64,000 nucleotides of DNA from Zychaea mexicana (lineage: Eukaryota > Mucoromycota > Mucoromycetes > Mucorales > Lichtheimiaceae), in NCBI RefSeq assembly GCF_025766255.1, contig NW_026516722.1, positions 124,001-188,000 on the forward strand. Direction: 5' to 3'. Shown piece after piece: positions 32,675-43,684 of this stretch (within the stretch, counting starts at the first letter, position 1; every line of letters starts with the position of its first letter). A model generated the notes under the pieces. The model was not told the DNA's origin. It searched no databases and worked only from the letters and a program-made list of their open reading frames with translations. The translations under genes were made by a program, and so were the position numbers.

Positions 32675-33490
32675 GGCAGCTTGCTTTCTCCGCCCATGAT
32701 GCACATCATTACTTGTTCCTCTACTTTGCTACCCACAATGCATTTTTCTCCATGACGTACTACTTTACTACATTTATTATGGCTTCTCGATCAGCTTTAT
32801 CAAGTTTGTGCATTCCATTTGAGATTGCGCATTCTGGGGCTTATAACAGAATTATCTTACCCGTTCACCCTTTGCCTTTTATGAGACACTATACATGTAG
32901 AGACACAGCAGCTGTATGTACCGCCCAGTTGTGGTTCAATTCCTCCAATGTTACAATAACATATTGTACTAGTAATACTAAGTCGCTCTAAGTAAGTACT
33001 ATAAGCTCCACTTTTTTTTTGTAAAAACTGTGCTTTAATCTTTTAACCATGCAATGAGTAGTTACAGACGCGTTGATTTGAGAGGAACTCAGTCAGGGTA
33101 CCATATCTGGCAAAGTGCATAATGCATCACTGCCCACGTTCTTTCTCGATTGCCGACTGTTTTGAAAAAAAGGAACTCAAAGTATTGTATCGGCGACTAG
33201 TTACCAATAGGAATTGAGCTGTACACTTACAAATGTCAATATGGAATTTGGAATCGTCGAGATGGCGAAATAATTGAGAACAGTGTGAGCCACGGAAAAA
33301 AACGAAAGAAAGAGAGTATTGCAGCAATAAATTTATTCAGTATAAGCCCAAGAAGGGAGTTTCTGTTTCAATTGGTATGGCAATTTTCTATTGTTTTGAA
33401 TGACGCGCTTTGTGGAACGCACCGCGCCCCCCCCTGTGTGCTGTCAACAGCCTTGAGAAGCGCATTTGCCTAGAGCAGCTGTCAGTACAT
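32675..33490. other. Unassigned stretch
   Basis: About 800 bases between the MITE and the Mutator-like element. I see no gene, RNA or clear repeat. The small frames at 33127-33327 and 33285-33473 show no motif. Confidence 0.4.
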
Positions 33491-33499
33491 ATTGTAAAT

Positions 33500-34047
33500 G
33501 AGAAGTGCTACGGGTACGAGTTTTTTTTTTACACGTACGAGTTTTTTCTAAGTGGGTTTTTAAGGTGGTTGTGTTGTGAAACCTCAAATGGCCAATCCGA
33601 TTGCCATCTTACATATACGAGTTTTTTGCTAAAGGAACTGAACAGCATATGCGTACGAGTTTTTGTCTACCCATCAGTCTTCCCTTTTTAGATGGCCTTG
33701 TCAAAATAACTAGCTATTGTCATACTTCTTGATGTAAAAGTGCTCATTAAATCGGCGCAATGGATTTAATTACGCTGTTCTTTCGAGATCTTACAGGATT
33801 CTGTTCTGCCACTATACAGTGATGGCATATACAAGTTTGACATTCCTTCTTTTTTTTTAAATTCTTGGCCTTTTCCCAATATTAGATGGAACATTAAGTT
33901 CGATATCAGGATTCTAATCACTCAAGCAATTCATTTGTTTGTGTGGAGGTAGTTTTCTACCGAGTCCATATAGGTAACAATCACTTATAAAAGAACTCTG
34001 GACAGCGCTCTTTTACGCTTACGAATTCTTTAACCTGGTTCCACTTG
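33500..34047 (+). repeat. Left long terminal inverted repeat
   Basis: Matches 38405-38949 in reverse complement at high identity with small indels. It contains scattered copies of CGTACGAGTTTTTT, for example near 33516, 33535, 33616 and 33652. Confidence 0.9.
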
Positions 34048-34564
34048 TAAAAAATCCACTTGGCATACGTTGTTGTGGTAGAGAAACGGTGTTTACTATA
34101 AAAAAGTAAAAGCCAAAAGAAAACATTAGAGATTAAGTCGCTAATTCATGTGAGAGTAAGTATAAGCACCATAGGAAAAATGTGTGCAAAAATGTTCGAG
34201 AATGTGCAGATTTTGTGCAGTGTGCGGTTTTAGGTCAATTTTTGCACACTTTCACGCACAGGGAGATTAATTAATGCTACTATCACTTTGACTCGTTTTC
34301 AGATAAAGAGCTGCTTACACTCGATCCTAATTTTCTTTATATTTAAACAAATTCAAAAAGCATCCTTTTCCTGTTTCGTCTCCCCACTCCTCTTTCTTTT
34401 TGCTTCCGCGCTCTCTATCTTCTTTCTCTTCCCTATTTAACCCTCAACGTCAAAATACGTGCACGCACAGCCTCTTTTTATCTCCTTCATTTTCACTAAG
34501 TATAATCAGCATTAAGTAGAATCAGAAATCATATAACGTCTTTTTATCAAAAACAATTGAACAA

Positions 34565-35107
34565 CTAATGCCAACGCTGTTTAGCATACCACTCCTCTTC
34601 TGTCATCATTTGTAAACCGTCGAGCTCTCTATCCTCTAGTGACACTGTTGTGCGATTATTGACATCCTCAGTTACAACATCATTGACATCGTTGGTGCCA
34701 TACATTACAGGAAAACTAGGTGATGGGGGCGAGAGACAAAATGACGATGATGATGACGGGGTATCGATATTTTCAACCTGATTGTGTGACAGTTCTTGAA
34801 TTGGTGGAGCCAGAAACTCGTGATCGGTACCATCATGATCAACTATCCAGATCTGATCCGCTGCTACAGATCGTCTAAAGAACCTAACATTGTAATGATA
34901 GTCGGATAGCTCTCTATAGAGTACGTACAAATGTAAGTGCTTTTGCTGCATAATAGTCGCCGAAACACACCTTTGTTGTTGTATAAATCTTGCCATATCA
35001 GGATCGCTGTCAAAATCCCCTCTGCTATGCTCCTCAAGCAGCTCACGTAGGACTTTACTGCAATGGGCCTTTGAACTAGAACGTCCTCCCCGAGTAGCTT
35101 CAAACAA
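34565..35107 (-). CDS. Unidentified protein in the CACTA-like element (minus strand)
   Basis: An open 180-residue frame whose first residues (FEATRGGRSSSKAHCSKVLRE, shown in part) continue upstream without a clear ATG; the start shown is a non-ATG codon, so an upstream exon is likely, perhaps within 35170-35361 where CRHCDQRLIMVNRLMRHQ forms a possible zinc-binding Cys/His cluster. The N-terminal 110 residues look folded (AADQIWIVDHDGTDHEFLAPP); the C-terminal 70 are acidic and Ser/Pro-rich. I do not recognise it. It is placed head to head with the plus-strand gene at 35773, an arrangement seen in two-gene transposons. Confidence 0.4.
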   Translation of the reverse strand: MFEATRGGRSSSKAHCSKVLRELLEEHSRGDFDSDPDMARFIQQQRCVSATIMQQKHLHLYVLYRELSDYHYNVRFFRRSVAADQIWIVDHDGTDHEFLAPPIQELSHNQVENIDTPSSSSSFCLSPPSPSFPVMYGTNDVNDVVTEDVNNRTTVSLEDRELDGLQMMTEEEWYAKQRWH

Positions 35108-35772
35108 AGCTTTTATACTAGAATCAATGTATGTTATTGGTTTCTTTTATTGGTTTCTTCATGTTCTTTTTATTGTGTTTCTAGAACGGATGTTATACAT
35201 ACAGCGAGCGTTCCACTGTTATACTGGTGTCGCATCAGTCGATTTACCATTATGAGCCTTTGGTCACAGTGTCTGCATAGTATGTCGGAATGGTCGCTGT
35301 TAGTGGGTTTGATTGGTGACATTGTTGCGTAGTACCAAGGCGGTGTCCAAAAGAAGACCAAAAAGAAAGACCTCAGAAAATTTAATCAACATGTACTTAC
35401 TAAGGGATATGGATTGCTGCACACCCAATCGGGAAGATATTGTCTGTGAATCTATGCATAATGCATCCCCTTTATTTGTTTGCTGGAAAAGCAAATCAAC
35501 ATTTTAATTTAATGTATTTTCTATCCTTTGACTATTTGAGATATATCAGCAAATGTGTATTATGTTAAAAATGGATACATAGTAACCACCAAGACGTATG
35601 CGTATCACATAAAACAAAAGCATTATCAGAAAAACTATCGCATTCCATTGATCAATCTGTATTGCAATAAGAAATGAACTTGGAAAAGAAAATACTAAAT
35701 ACTTCATTCCTAACGTGAATATCGCTGCTTCCTTTTTGCGTTTCTTCCACTTTCACATCACCCACATACACC

Positions 35773-37014
35773 ATGTACTCTGACCCAGCTTACACTAGAC
35801 TTCTTGAAACTATTGGGGATATCCAAAGAAGCTTTTCTGAATACAGACGCAAATCCGAAGAAGATCGTGAGCAACTACGCAATATCATCTATCAAACGTA
35901 GGAAGAGCGCTCTGAATTATTAGAAAAGGTCAACTGTATGGCAAAAGAAATGGAAACAATGAAGACCGTCCTGCGTTGCGCTCTTCAAGAGAACGCAACT
36001 AGTCCTGTTGACATGTCGCATGTGCCAGCATCACGCTTACCGACCTTTCCTCCTCTCGAGCGTACTACAGAACAGCCAATGTACAAGAATAACAAGGGGC
36101 AAATCGTCGATATACAATTTGGCTAGGACTTATTCAAGTCATTGTTAAAAAAAGCTTTAGGCCCTGGATACAAAGAACAAAACTTCAGATTGATGAAAGC
36201 CAGCTGTAAACCACTTGCGGAGCAAGCATACTTGACGCTGATGAATAAGTACAAGATTAAAAACAAACCGTTGCCTCGTTTTTGGAAGGACGTTAGCATT
36301 GACATGCAGCTTATTACTTTACAAGAGTTTGAGCAGGCAGCGCAACCATACCTTCCTCTGGCCATGTGCGTAGACCATTGGGGGGCGCGTCTATTTATCT
36401 GAAAGTTCTGGCTGAAGGGTGACGATGACTCCACGGATCGTAAGTAACACACTATCAGAAAAAGCTGGCTGTTTATGTCAACTATAACTTCATTGTCAAT
36501 AGAGCAAAACCCGGCATCATCATCATTAACACCAGAAGTAGAAGCAGCAGTAGCTTCACCATCGCCATCACTATCATCATCGTCGTCATCGTCAGTAGAG
36601 GCAGCAGCAGCACCATCATCTTCGTCATCAGTAGCAGCAGCAGCAGTAGCACAAGTCGTCACAGAGGATGCTAGCATCACGGTTGGGCGACAGTAAGATT
36701 AAAAAAATCTTGTACTTACATCACATTACACGTTTATAACTCTGTAATTTAATAGAGCTGAGCGTCGTCGTCAATCCTTGCTTCCGTTGCCAGATGGTGC
36801 TCGTACGGATGATGAGGAAGAACAGCAGCAATTGAGACCAACAGCAAAGAGACAAAGAACAGCTTCAGGTAGGGAGTGTATGTATATACTCTTCAAGTTA
36901 CCTTAAACGTATTCATAACTTCGTTCTTCGTTCTTAATGATTCTTCATTGAATAGTGGCTCATGATACTGAGAAACGAAGGACGGCGCAGACCACACAAA
37001 ACTGGCAAGAATAA
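35773..37014 (+). pseudogene. Unidentified four-exon gene in the CACTA-like element, with three in-frame stops
   Basis: The ATG at 35773 starts MYSDPAYTRLLETIGD, a coiled-coil segment. One frame stays coherent through TAG at about 35899, TAG at 36124 and TGA at 36400. Between the last two lies a folded-looking segment (YLTLMNKYKIKNKPLPRFWK, then FEQAAQPYLPLAMCVDHWGA). Three GT-AG introns (about 36438-36500, 36692-36756, 36869-36957) lead to a Ser/Ala-rich linker, a basic segment (AERRRQ, KRQRTA) and a final TTQNWQE before TAA at 37014. A small DNA-binding helper protein is a guess only. All three stops differ by one transition from a sense codon. Confidence 0.5.
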
Positions 37015-38184
37015 ATAATTTTGGTGTAAGTATTGTTATTGTGATCTGCTTTTGCGTGTTTTCTGCTCGTATCGCTCAAATAAACAATTCCTTTATTAAC
37101 AAGGTCGTCTATCCGCTAAACTTCTTTTTAATTATGATAAAGTCTGTACTACTACACAATTTTTGTTCCTCTCTTCTTCCGTCATAGTCTTTGCATCGCC
37201 ATCGTTCTTTTAATATTTGTTTCCTTATGAATATTCCGATAACAGATTTTTGTTGTCCTAAAAAAAAGAATAAAACGCTATATCCTATATCTATAAAAAA
37301 GCAATTGAATAGTATGTTTGGTCCAATGATAATCGAGAGTTACTTTCTATCGTTGTATGGCTCGTCCAGTGAGAAGCCTAATTTTGGAGAAATGCTGTTG
37401 TATCTACCCAATGAAATGCTAGTGTTACTCTGTCAGACGTTGAAGGTGTGTGTAAAAACATACGAAACCAGCACAATTATGTGCAATGAGTGTGCAAAAG
37501 GATACATATCCTGAACAAAGCTGTGTGCAAAAAATGTCCAAAAAACTACATAGGTACACGTTCTTACACATCGCTCAAATTCTGCACATTTTTGCACAAA
37601 TCCTGCACACTTTTTCCCTATAGTGTAAGGTGAATAATGGTAATTATGTCTGAAAGAGAAAAATAGAAATGAAATGGAGGAGAGATAAACAAATGGGCTG
37701 TTACCACAAGATATTATTGGGAAAAAGGTAATAAAAACTGTCAGATACTATTTATACGTTTCTAGAAACAATAGAACGAAATATGCACTTTTCCATATGC
37801 AAGTTCGTGCATAAGATGTGAGATCTTCAACACCTTCTATCTGCATTAGATCCCAATTCATTTAGATTTTTGCTCCTTCTACAGTACCTTCTTCCGGATC
37901 GTCAGCTATAGATAAAATGGCTGTTTCGGGTGCAAGGATCATTTGAATGTAAGTCATGTATGTAAGGCGCAATGTTTCGATGTTGGAGTCTTGGTCTTAT
38001 TATGAAGTAGGAAGCCAGTACTTACCCTCACTATTATTTCTACTTAATATGTCAGATCATAGTCTTTCTACATTTGAAAAGCATATAGTATTTGAAAGTA
38101 CAGTGAGCAAGTTTCCTATGAACCTCCAACTTCCTATGGAGCTGTTTGAACGGTCTTCAGATTAACAAATAACTCACTGTAACC

Positions 38185-38440
38185 AGGCTTAAGAAAAGTC
38201 GTACACATAAGCCAATAGCTGTCAAAATCTGTCCCAGCTAGTTATGATCCACGTGGAACTAGGTTTAAAAAAACTCGTATGCATTAGCAAATATCATAGC
38301 TGTCAAAATTGCCCCAGCTAGCCATAATTTACGTAGAACTAGGATAGAAAAAACTTGTACGCATAAGCAGACAACTGTCAAGATCTGTCCCCGCTACTTA
38401 TGATTTACGTGGAAACAGATTAAAAAAAAACTTGTACGCG
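38185..38440 (+). repeat. Tandem repeat of about 77 bp, three copies
   Basis: Units begin near 38199, 38274 and 38353 and a partial one near 38431. Each holds a TCGTACRCATAAG-like start, then TAGCTGTCAAAATCTGTCCC and a CACGTGGAACTAGG-like end. It lies at the inner border of the right inverted repeat; the left arm has only a single counterpart. Confidence 0.8.
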
Positions 38441-38949
38441 TAAAAGAGCGCTGCCCAGAGTTCTTTTATAAGTGATTGTTACCTATGTAGACCCAGTAGA
38501 AAATTACCTCCACACAAATAAATGAATTGCTTGAGTGATTAGGATCCTGATATCGAACTTAGTGTTCTATCTAATATTGGGAAAAGGCCAAGAACTTGAA
38601 AAAAAGAAGGAATGCAAAATTTGTATATACCATCACTGTATAGTGGCAGAACAGAATCCTGTAAGATTTCGAAAAGAACAGTGTAATTAAATCCATTGCA
38701 CCGATTTAATGAGCAGTTTTACATCAAGAAGTATGACAATAGCTAGTTATTTTTACAAGTAAAAAAAGGGAAGACTGATGGGTAGACAAAAACTCGTACA
38801 CATATGCTGTTCAGTTCCTTTAGCGAAAAACTCGTACATGTAAGGCGGCAATTGGATTGGCTATATGAGGTTTACAACACAACTACCTTAAAAACCCACT
38901 TGGATAAACTCGTACGTGTTAGAAAAAACTCATACCTATAGCACTTCTC
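38405..38949 (-). repeat. Right long terminal inverted repeat
   Basis: Reverse complement of 33500-34047. Same CGTACGAGTTTTTT words are present as AAAAAACTCGTACG. The last bases are GCACTTCTC, then the 9-bp duplication. Confidence 0.9.
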
Positions 38950-38958
38950 ATTGTAAAT

Positions 38959-39329
38959 ATGCTCATGTGCTATATGTTTACCTGCTCACTGCACTAGATA
39001 GGATGCAAGATAGTGTCCAACCCTTCATCGTCAGATATAAGTGCAACACAGAAAAGACTCTCTGGCTCTTGGTAAATAATCAAAGCAGGATCGTTTTTGT
39101 GCTGCGGATACTATCTTCTGTACCTATTTGCCAGCTATGCGAGAGTTTACAATATGATTATACTTACTCGAGTTCTTGCCATATTCTTTCGCCTCTCATC
39201 CAGTCATTTCTCTTTGACCTCTTGAGAGGCATTTACTTTGTCCTTCTTGTTTACAAAGGATTTTGCAAGTGCTCTCCTCAATGTAGGCTCACGCCATTGG
39301 TTTCTATGACTGTCAGCACTGTTAAGGAC
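38959..39329. other. Unassigned stretch between MULE and chromodomain transposon B
   Basis: The open frame 38916-39401 runs across it and into the next element, so it is not a gene. I see no motif. Confidence 0.4.
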
Positions 39330-40239
39330 ATAGGGAATCAATTTATAATTACTAAATATAGAAACATTAATAAATTAAATATAATATATAGATTAATATA
39401 AATAGAAATTAAATATTTTTAAATATCTTTTTTATGATCAATTTAGAGTTTAAAATTTTAAACTCAGACAATAACATATTTTTTTTTTAATAAATATCAT
39501 AATATTTTTAAAGAAATTATAAATAAAAGATTACATAATCTTGCATAATATTTATAAAGAAAATTGAATTTATATATATATTAAAATATGCACTGATGTT
39601 ATTTGAAGAATACAATGGCTAATGTTCAATATAGGAACCCGGGCACTTTTGAGCGACATGAGTGTCGGTGTTTCTTTAAATTTTGTGTAACGGTAACCCA
39701 ATATATCGCATATGTGTGTACCAAATTTCGCAGTCACAGCTATAAAACTCGCAGAGATATAAACAGGCAACGTAGTGGATATCATATCTTGTAAAATTGA
39801 TAGTGATGGCTACCTCTAAAAAAAATAAAAAAGATACTAGCAATCTCAATATGAAGACAATGACTACATTTCAGACCAATCTTAAAGCTCTAGCACGTAA
39901 GAATAAATGAATATTATCTACACTGATAAATAATGATACTTGAAGAATGAAAATTCTCAAATCTCAATAATACTTTCAAAATAAATACTTTTCTTTAGCT
40001 TCAAAGAGTGAATAGCACTGTAAAAGTACTATTAGAGGATAACCAAAAAAATATAGAGTAAATATCATTGTATATTCAAGGGTGATAACTAGTATAGAAT
40101 TATGATATGTATATACAAATCATATGCATTGTAGGGGTGAGATACTTACTAGAGCAAACATATAATAAATAAGTAAAGCATATTCACTGAAAATAAAGAT
40201 TAAGATATTGATATCATACCTAAGTGAGTGATAAGTAAC

Positions 40240-41330
40240 TGATACATATAAAAAAGAAAAAAGAAGAGTAGATAGAGCTATAGTATTGCAGCTATACTAA
40301 AGTATGTATGCTAGAAACAAAAGATGTATGTAAAAAGGAAGGAAATAAATAATCTAGCTAGCACTAAAGGATAGAAACAGCACAAATGAATGTACATAGT
40401 AAGCAAATGATGCCAGTAAAGAAAAAAAATAGGTATAGATAAATACTAAAAGACCGGAAATACTTTAACGTATGTATATAGTAAATAAAGAATACATACT
40501 AAGAGAGATTAATAGTTCAAGATAGCAATAAAGGATTTCAGACACATAAATGCATATAGACATTAAATAAAAGATGCAGAAGAGAAGTAAACAGTTACAG
40601 GTACCATCAACAGAACAAAACCATTCATATATGTATATATAAATAAATAATGCAATGAAAAGAAAAAGGAATAGTTATAGTACTACAAAAGGTCTCGAAC
40701 AATATAAACATATGTATGGAGTAAACAATGAATGCATGCAAATAGAAATAAACAGCTCTAGATCAGCACTAAAGTACTAGAACAGAATCAATGCATATAT
40801 ATGGTAAACAAAGAATGCATGCAAAGAGAAATAAATAGTTTTAGATAAACACACAAGGACTCAAACAGCGTTAATAGAATGTATAGAGTAAAAAAATAAT
40901 GCATATAAAGAGAAGTAAATAGTTCCAGATAAACATACAAGGACCCGAACAGTGTAAGTGCAATGTATAGAGTAAACAAAGAATGCATGCAACGAGAAAT
41001 AAATAGTTCCAAATAAGCACATAAGATCCAAACATGAATAACCTATGATTATGGAGAAGCAAAGTAAATGGTTAAAGATAGCTCCGAAGGATTGATGCCA
41101 CTCAAATGCATGTACATAATAAATAAAAGATATTGAAGAGAAGTAGGTAGTTATAGATAGCATCAACAGATTGCAGCAGCACATTATTTGTATGTATAAA
41201 CAAAAGATGCAAGGAAAAGAGAAACAAATAGTTATAGTACTAGCAAAGGATTAGAGGAATATAAATGCATGTACGGAGTAAACAAAGGATGCATGCAAAA
41301 TCAAAATAAACAATTATATGCAATAATCCA
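40240..41330 (+). repeat. Degenerate minisatellite, unit about 82 bp
   Basis: The phrase GAATGCATGCAAAGAGAAATAA and its variants recur near 40568, 40648, 40730, 40812, 40893, 40979, 41127, 41203 and 41286, mostly 76-86 bases apart; weaker copies extend to the left. The unit contains ATAAATAGTT and TGCATGTA. It ends shortly before the transposase promoter. Confidence 0.85.
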
Positions 41331-41410
41331 TACCCAATAAAGTTAAGAAGATACAACAGCAATAATATGCTGTGATATATCTAGTAAGATTACCTTCACT
41401 GTTAAAAAAC

Positions 41411-41420
41411 TATATAAAGG
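41411..41420 (+). promoter_or_regulatory. TATA box of the Merlin transposase
   Basis: TATATAAAGG, 84 bases before the ATG at 41504, directly downstream of the minisatellite. Confidence 0.6.
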
Positions 41421-41503
41421 CACCAATATTTTTCAGTTTAGTTCATTGCTATTTTCATTATCCCTTTTTTACTTACGTTCTTCATATTCTGTATCATCTA
41501 ACT

Positions 41504-43100
41504 ATGGCTCTTCCAAACATTCTTGACTTTATGGCTACTATTCCAGACCATCATCAAGCTTTGACGTAAGTATATCTTTATGTTGTTGAAATTGTGTCCT
41601 TGTAAAATGTGGTGTTTTTATAAATATATGTACTGACTTAAGGAGAATCTCCTTACTTTAGTTTTTTGGTTAATAACAATGTGTTCAGTACTACCATGGT
41701 CTGTGATGAGGGTTCATCTATGGAACTTTACTGGCCCCCTAGTTGGAAACGACTGAAATGGCGCTGCTCGCGTAGCTGTCCTTGTGGTCGGTCATCCAAA
41801 AGCATTACTACTGGCAGCTACTTTTACAACCAGAAGGCTGATATACGGATGATTCTTTTCATCTTGTACACCTTTATCGCACGAGCTTCTGTTACAACAC
41901 TCACAGCGTTGACAGGGCTCCACCGGGATACTACATCACAAATCATTTTTGATGTCTATCAGGTTATACTTCAGGATATCACAGATGATGATCTCATGCT
42001 TGGTAACGCATTTATTTCTTTTTTTAATGATGATGCTTTTTGGGTAATTGTTGTCATTAATCAAATATATTTTTAAACAGGTGGTGAGGGCGTCACTGAA
42101 GTACAAATTGATGAAAGCAAGTTCGGTAAACGGAAATATAATCAAGGCAGTCGTGTTGAAGGTGTCTGGGTCTTTGGTATGATCGAAAATCGTAATGGCC
42201 GAGCTGGGAAGGCATTCTTAACCATCGTGCCGGATCGTACGGGTGATACACTATTGCCACTTATTAAGCAGTATGTGCGTCCTGGTACCACCATCATCTC
42301 TGATTGTCATGCGCCGTATATGCGTATAGGCGATATAGAGGACAGAAATTATACACATCATGCCGTCAACCATAGCATAGGCTATGCGACTACTGACCAT
42401 GCTCCTGGTAATTCTGGTGATGATTCTGCATTGTACAATACGAATATGATCGAAGGTAATATTTATCTATATTTATACTTTTTTCTTTAAAAGATAGTGA
42501 GCTCTCTACTAACTGTAGTTAATATTAGGGTTTTGGGCAGTTGTTAAGCAACAAATCAGCCGCCGCCACCGCACAGTTTCTGCTTGCCCATGGAAGCTTT
42601 TAGAATTCCTATGGCGTAGAAAGCATCAAGATGAGCTGTGGGGTGCCCTTTTACAAGGCCTTTCTGCAACTGAGTTCTCTTCTGAGAGGCTTAGTGATGA
42701 GAACACTGAATTTGTTTTGGACTCTCTCCCGACTAGGGTTCCAGGTGACTATACACAGTACGAACATCCAGCTGATAATGGCCCTTTCAATATGATGGAA
42801 TTAGTCCCTGGTAATGTAGAAGAAGAAGAGGAGAGCAATGATATTAGCTCTGAATCAGACGATCCATCAGGAGACTCTGATGATAGGTAATTATCTCTAT
42901 TTATTTTCTATAACAATTCATACTCTTTTACTAATACATAGAGTCTATTTTATTGTGAATGGTTACCTCCGCTCACCAATAGGGAACAAGGTCCAAGTGT
43001 AGTTACTCCCCAACAGGAGGCGCCACGATATAGGGTGATCCCATTGTCTCTCCTTAGAAGGTTTCCTTCTTTCCCTAGTGATAATGACCTTGGTCTTTAG
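41504..43100 (+). CDS. Merlin transposase (ISXO2/IS1595-like DDE), intact
   Basis: Five exons, 41504-41565, 41662-42002, 42081-42455, 42529-42886 and 42983-43100, add up to exactly 418 codons including TAG (417 residues). The N-terminal part has a Cys cluster (KWRCSRSCPCGRSS) like the zinc ribbon of IS1595 transposases, followed by TGSYFYN and a helix-turn-helix region (TLTALTGLHRDTT). The catalytic core reads EVQIDESKFGKRKY (first Asp), VWVFGMIERN-type strand, TTIISDCHAPY (second Asp), HAVNHS and NTNMIEGFWAVVKQ (third acidic residue). The C-terminal tail is acidic (EEEEESNDISSESDD). The enzyme would cut and paste elements with the ends seen at 39617 and 43439. No stop or frameshift is visible, so this copy could be active. 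Confidence 0.9.
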
Positions 43101-43684
43101 TTATACTAGATGCTTCTATATCCCTATATTATTATCTCATTTATATTTCAATCCCTTGCAGTTTTTTCTTATAACAATTCAGTTTTATATATCTTCTATC
43201 AATAAAATAGCTTAGTCTGGACATTTCTCTGTATTAACTATTGATATATCACTAGTAAAAAGTATAGAAAATATTTACTCTACTTCAAAGTTTGATTGCT
43301 CCCCGAATATGTACCGCTAAGCCACAAAAATTACACCAATAAACAGCCTATTGTCTTGGCTACTTTGATGCAAAATTTCATTTGTGTAACGTCACGTGAA
43401 CGCTGGGAAACCCCCGGGTTCCTATATTAGGCGGTAACCGAATACAATAATACTATTTTAAATAAAAATGAAAAACAAGAATATCAAGAACTATTACAGC
43501 ATGAGAGCATCCCCAGCGGTTGTGCCAAATCCCATCCTAAATTTGGAGTCAGTTATCATAGGGGGACCATAGAATTCACATATTTTCCCAGCGGTTGTGC
43601 CAATTTCGTGTTCCAAAATTAAACTTTGCTGTAAAACTCCTTTTTGACTCTCCCACTTATTTTTATTTGATTCTTCAGAAAAAC

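Larger units (their letters stand above)
34167..37625. mobile_element. CACTA-like element carrying unidentified genes, nested in the MULE
   Basis: A 3459-bp segment with ends CACCATAGGAAAAATGTGTG (left) and CACTATAGGGAAAAAGTGTG (right, read inwards), flanked by TAAG on both sides (34163-34166 and 37626-37629). Many TGTGCAAAAATGTGCAG-like words lie within about 120 bases of each end, as in CACTA/EnSpm subterminal regions. No known transposase is recognised. A plus-strand gene with four exons and a minus-strand frame fill the middle. CACTA elements normally duplicate 3 bp, so the 4-bp repeat leaves the superfamily open. Confidence 0.65.
33500..38949. mobile_element. Mutator-like element with long terminal inverted repeats and 9-bp target duplication
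   Basis: The direct repeat ATTGTAAAT lies at 33491-33499 and again at 38950-38958. The element ends read inwards GAGAAGTGCTA on both sides and the inverted similarity continues for about 550 bases. Long inverted repeats with a 9-bp duplication are the hallmark of MULEs. No MULE transposase is visible; the interior is mostly occupied by the CACTA-like element at 34167-37625. Without that insert this would be a non-autonomous element of about 2 kb. Confidence 0.85.
39617..43439 (+). mobile_element. Merlin-superfamily DNA transposon, apparently complete
   Basis: A 3823-bp element inserted in copy B with the 9-bp direct repeat GAATACAAT (39608-39616 and 43440-43448). Inverted ends: GGCTAATGTTCAATATAGGA and GGTTACCGCCTAATATAGGA, continuing AACCCGGG on both sides. 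An 8-9 bp duplication and an ISXO2/IS1595-type transposase define Merlin. About 1.1 kb of degenerate tandem repeats precede the gene. Confidence 0.93.

Noticed and set aside
38916..39401. 161-codon frame that looks like a protein gene
   Set aside because: It starts in the MULE arm and ends inside the chromodomain transposon end; it crosses two element borders.
40788..41184. Overlapping minus-strand frames with repeated Phe/Leu/Tyr segments resembling membrane spans
   Set aside because: They read the 82-bp minisatellite backwards; the regularity comes from the DNA repeat.
40240..41330. Possible CRISPR-like array
   Set aside because: Units are diverged along their whole length with no conserved repeat/unique spacer alternation, and the genome is eukaryotic.
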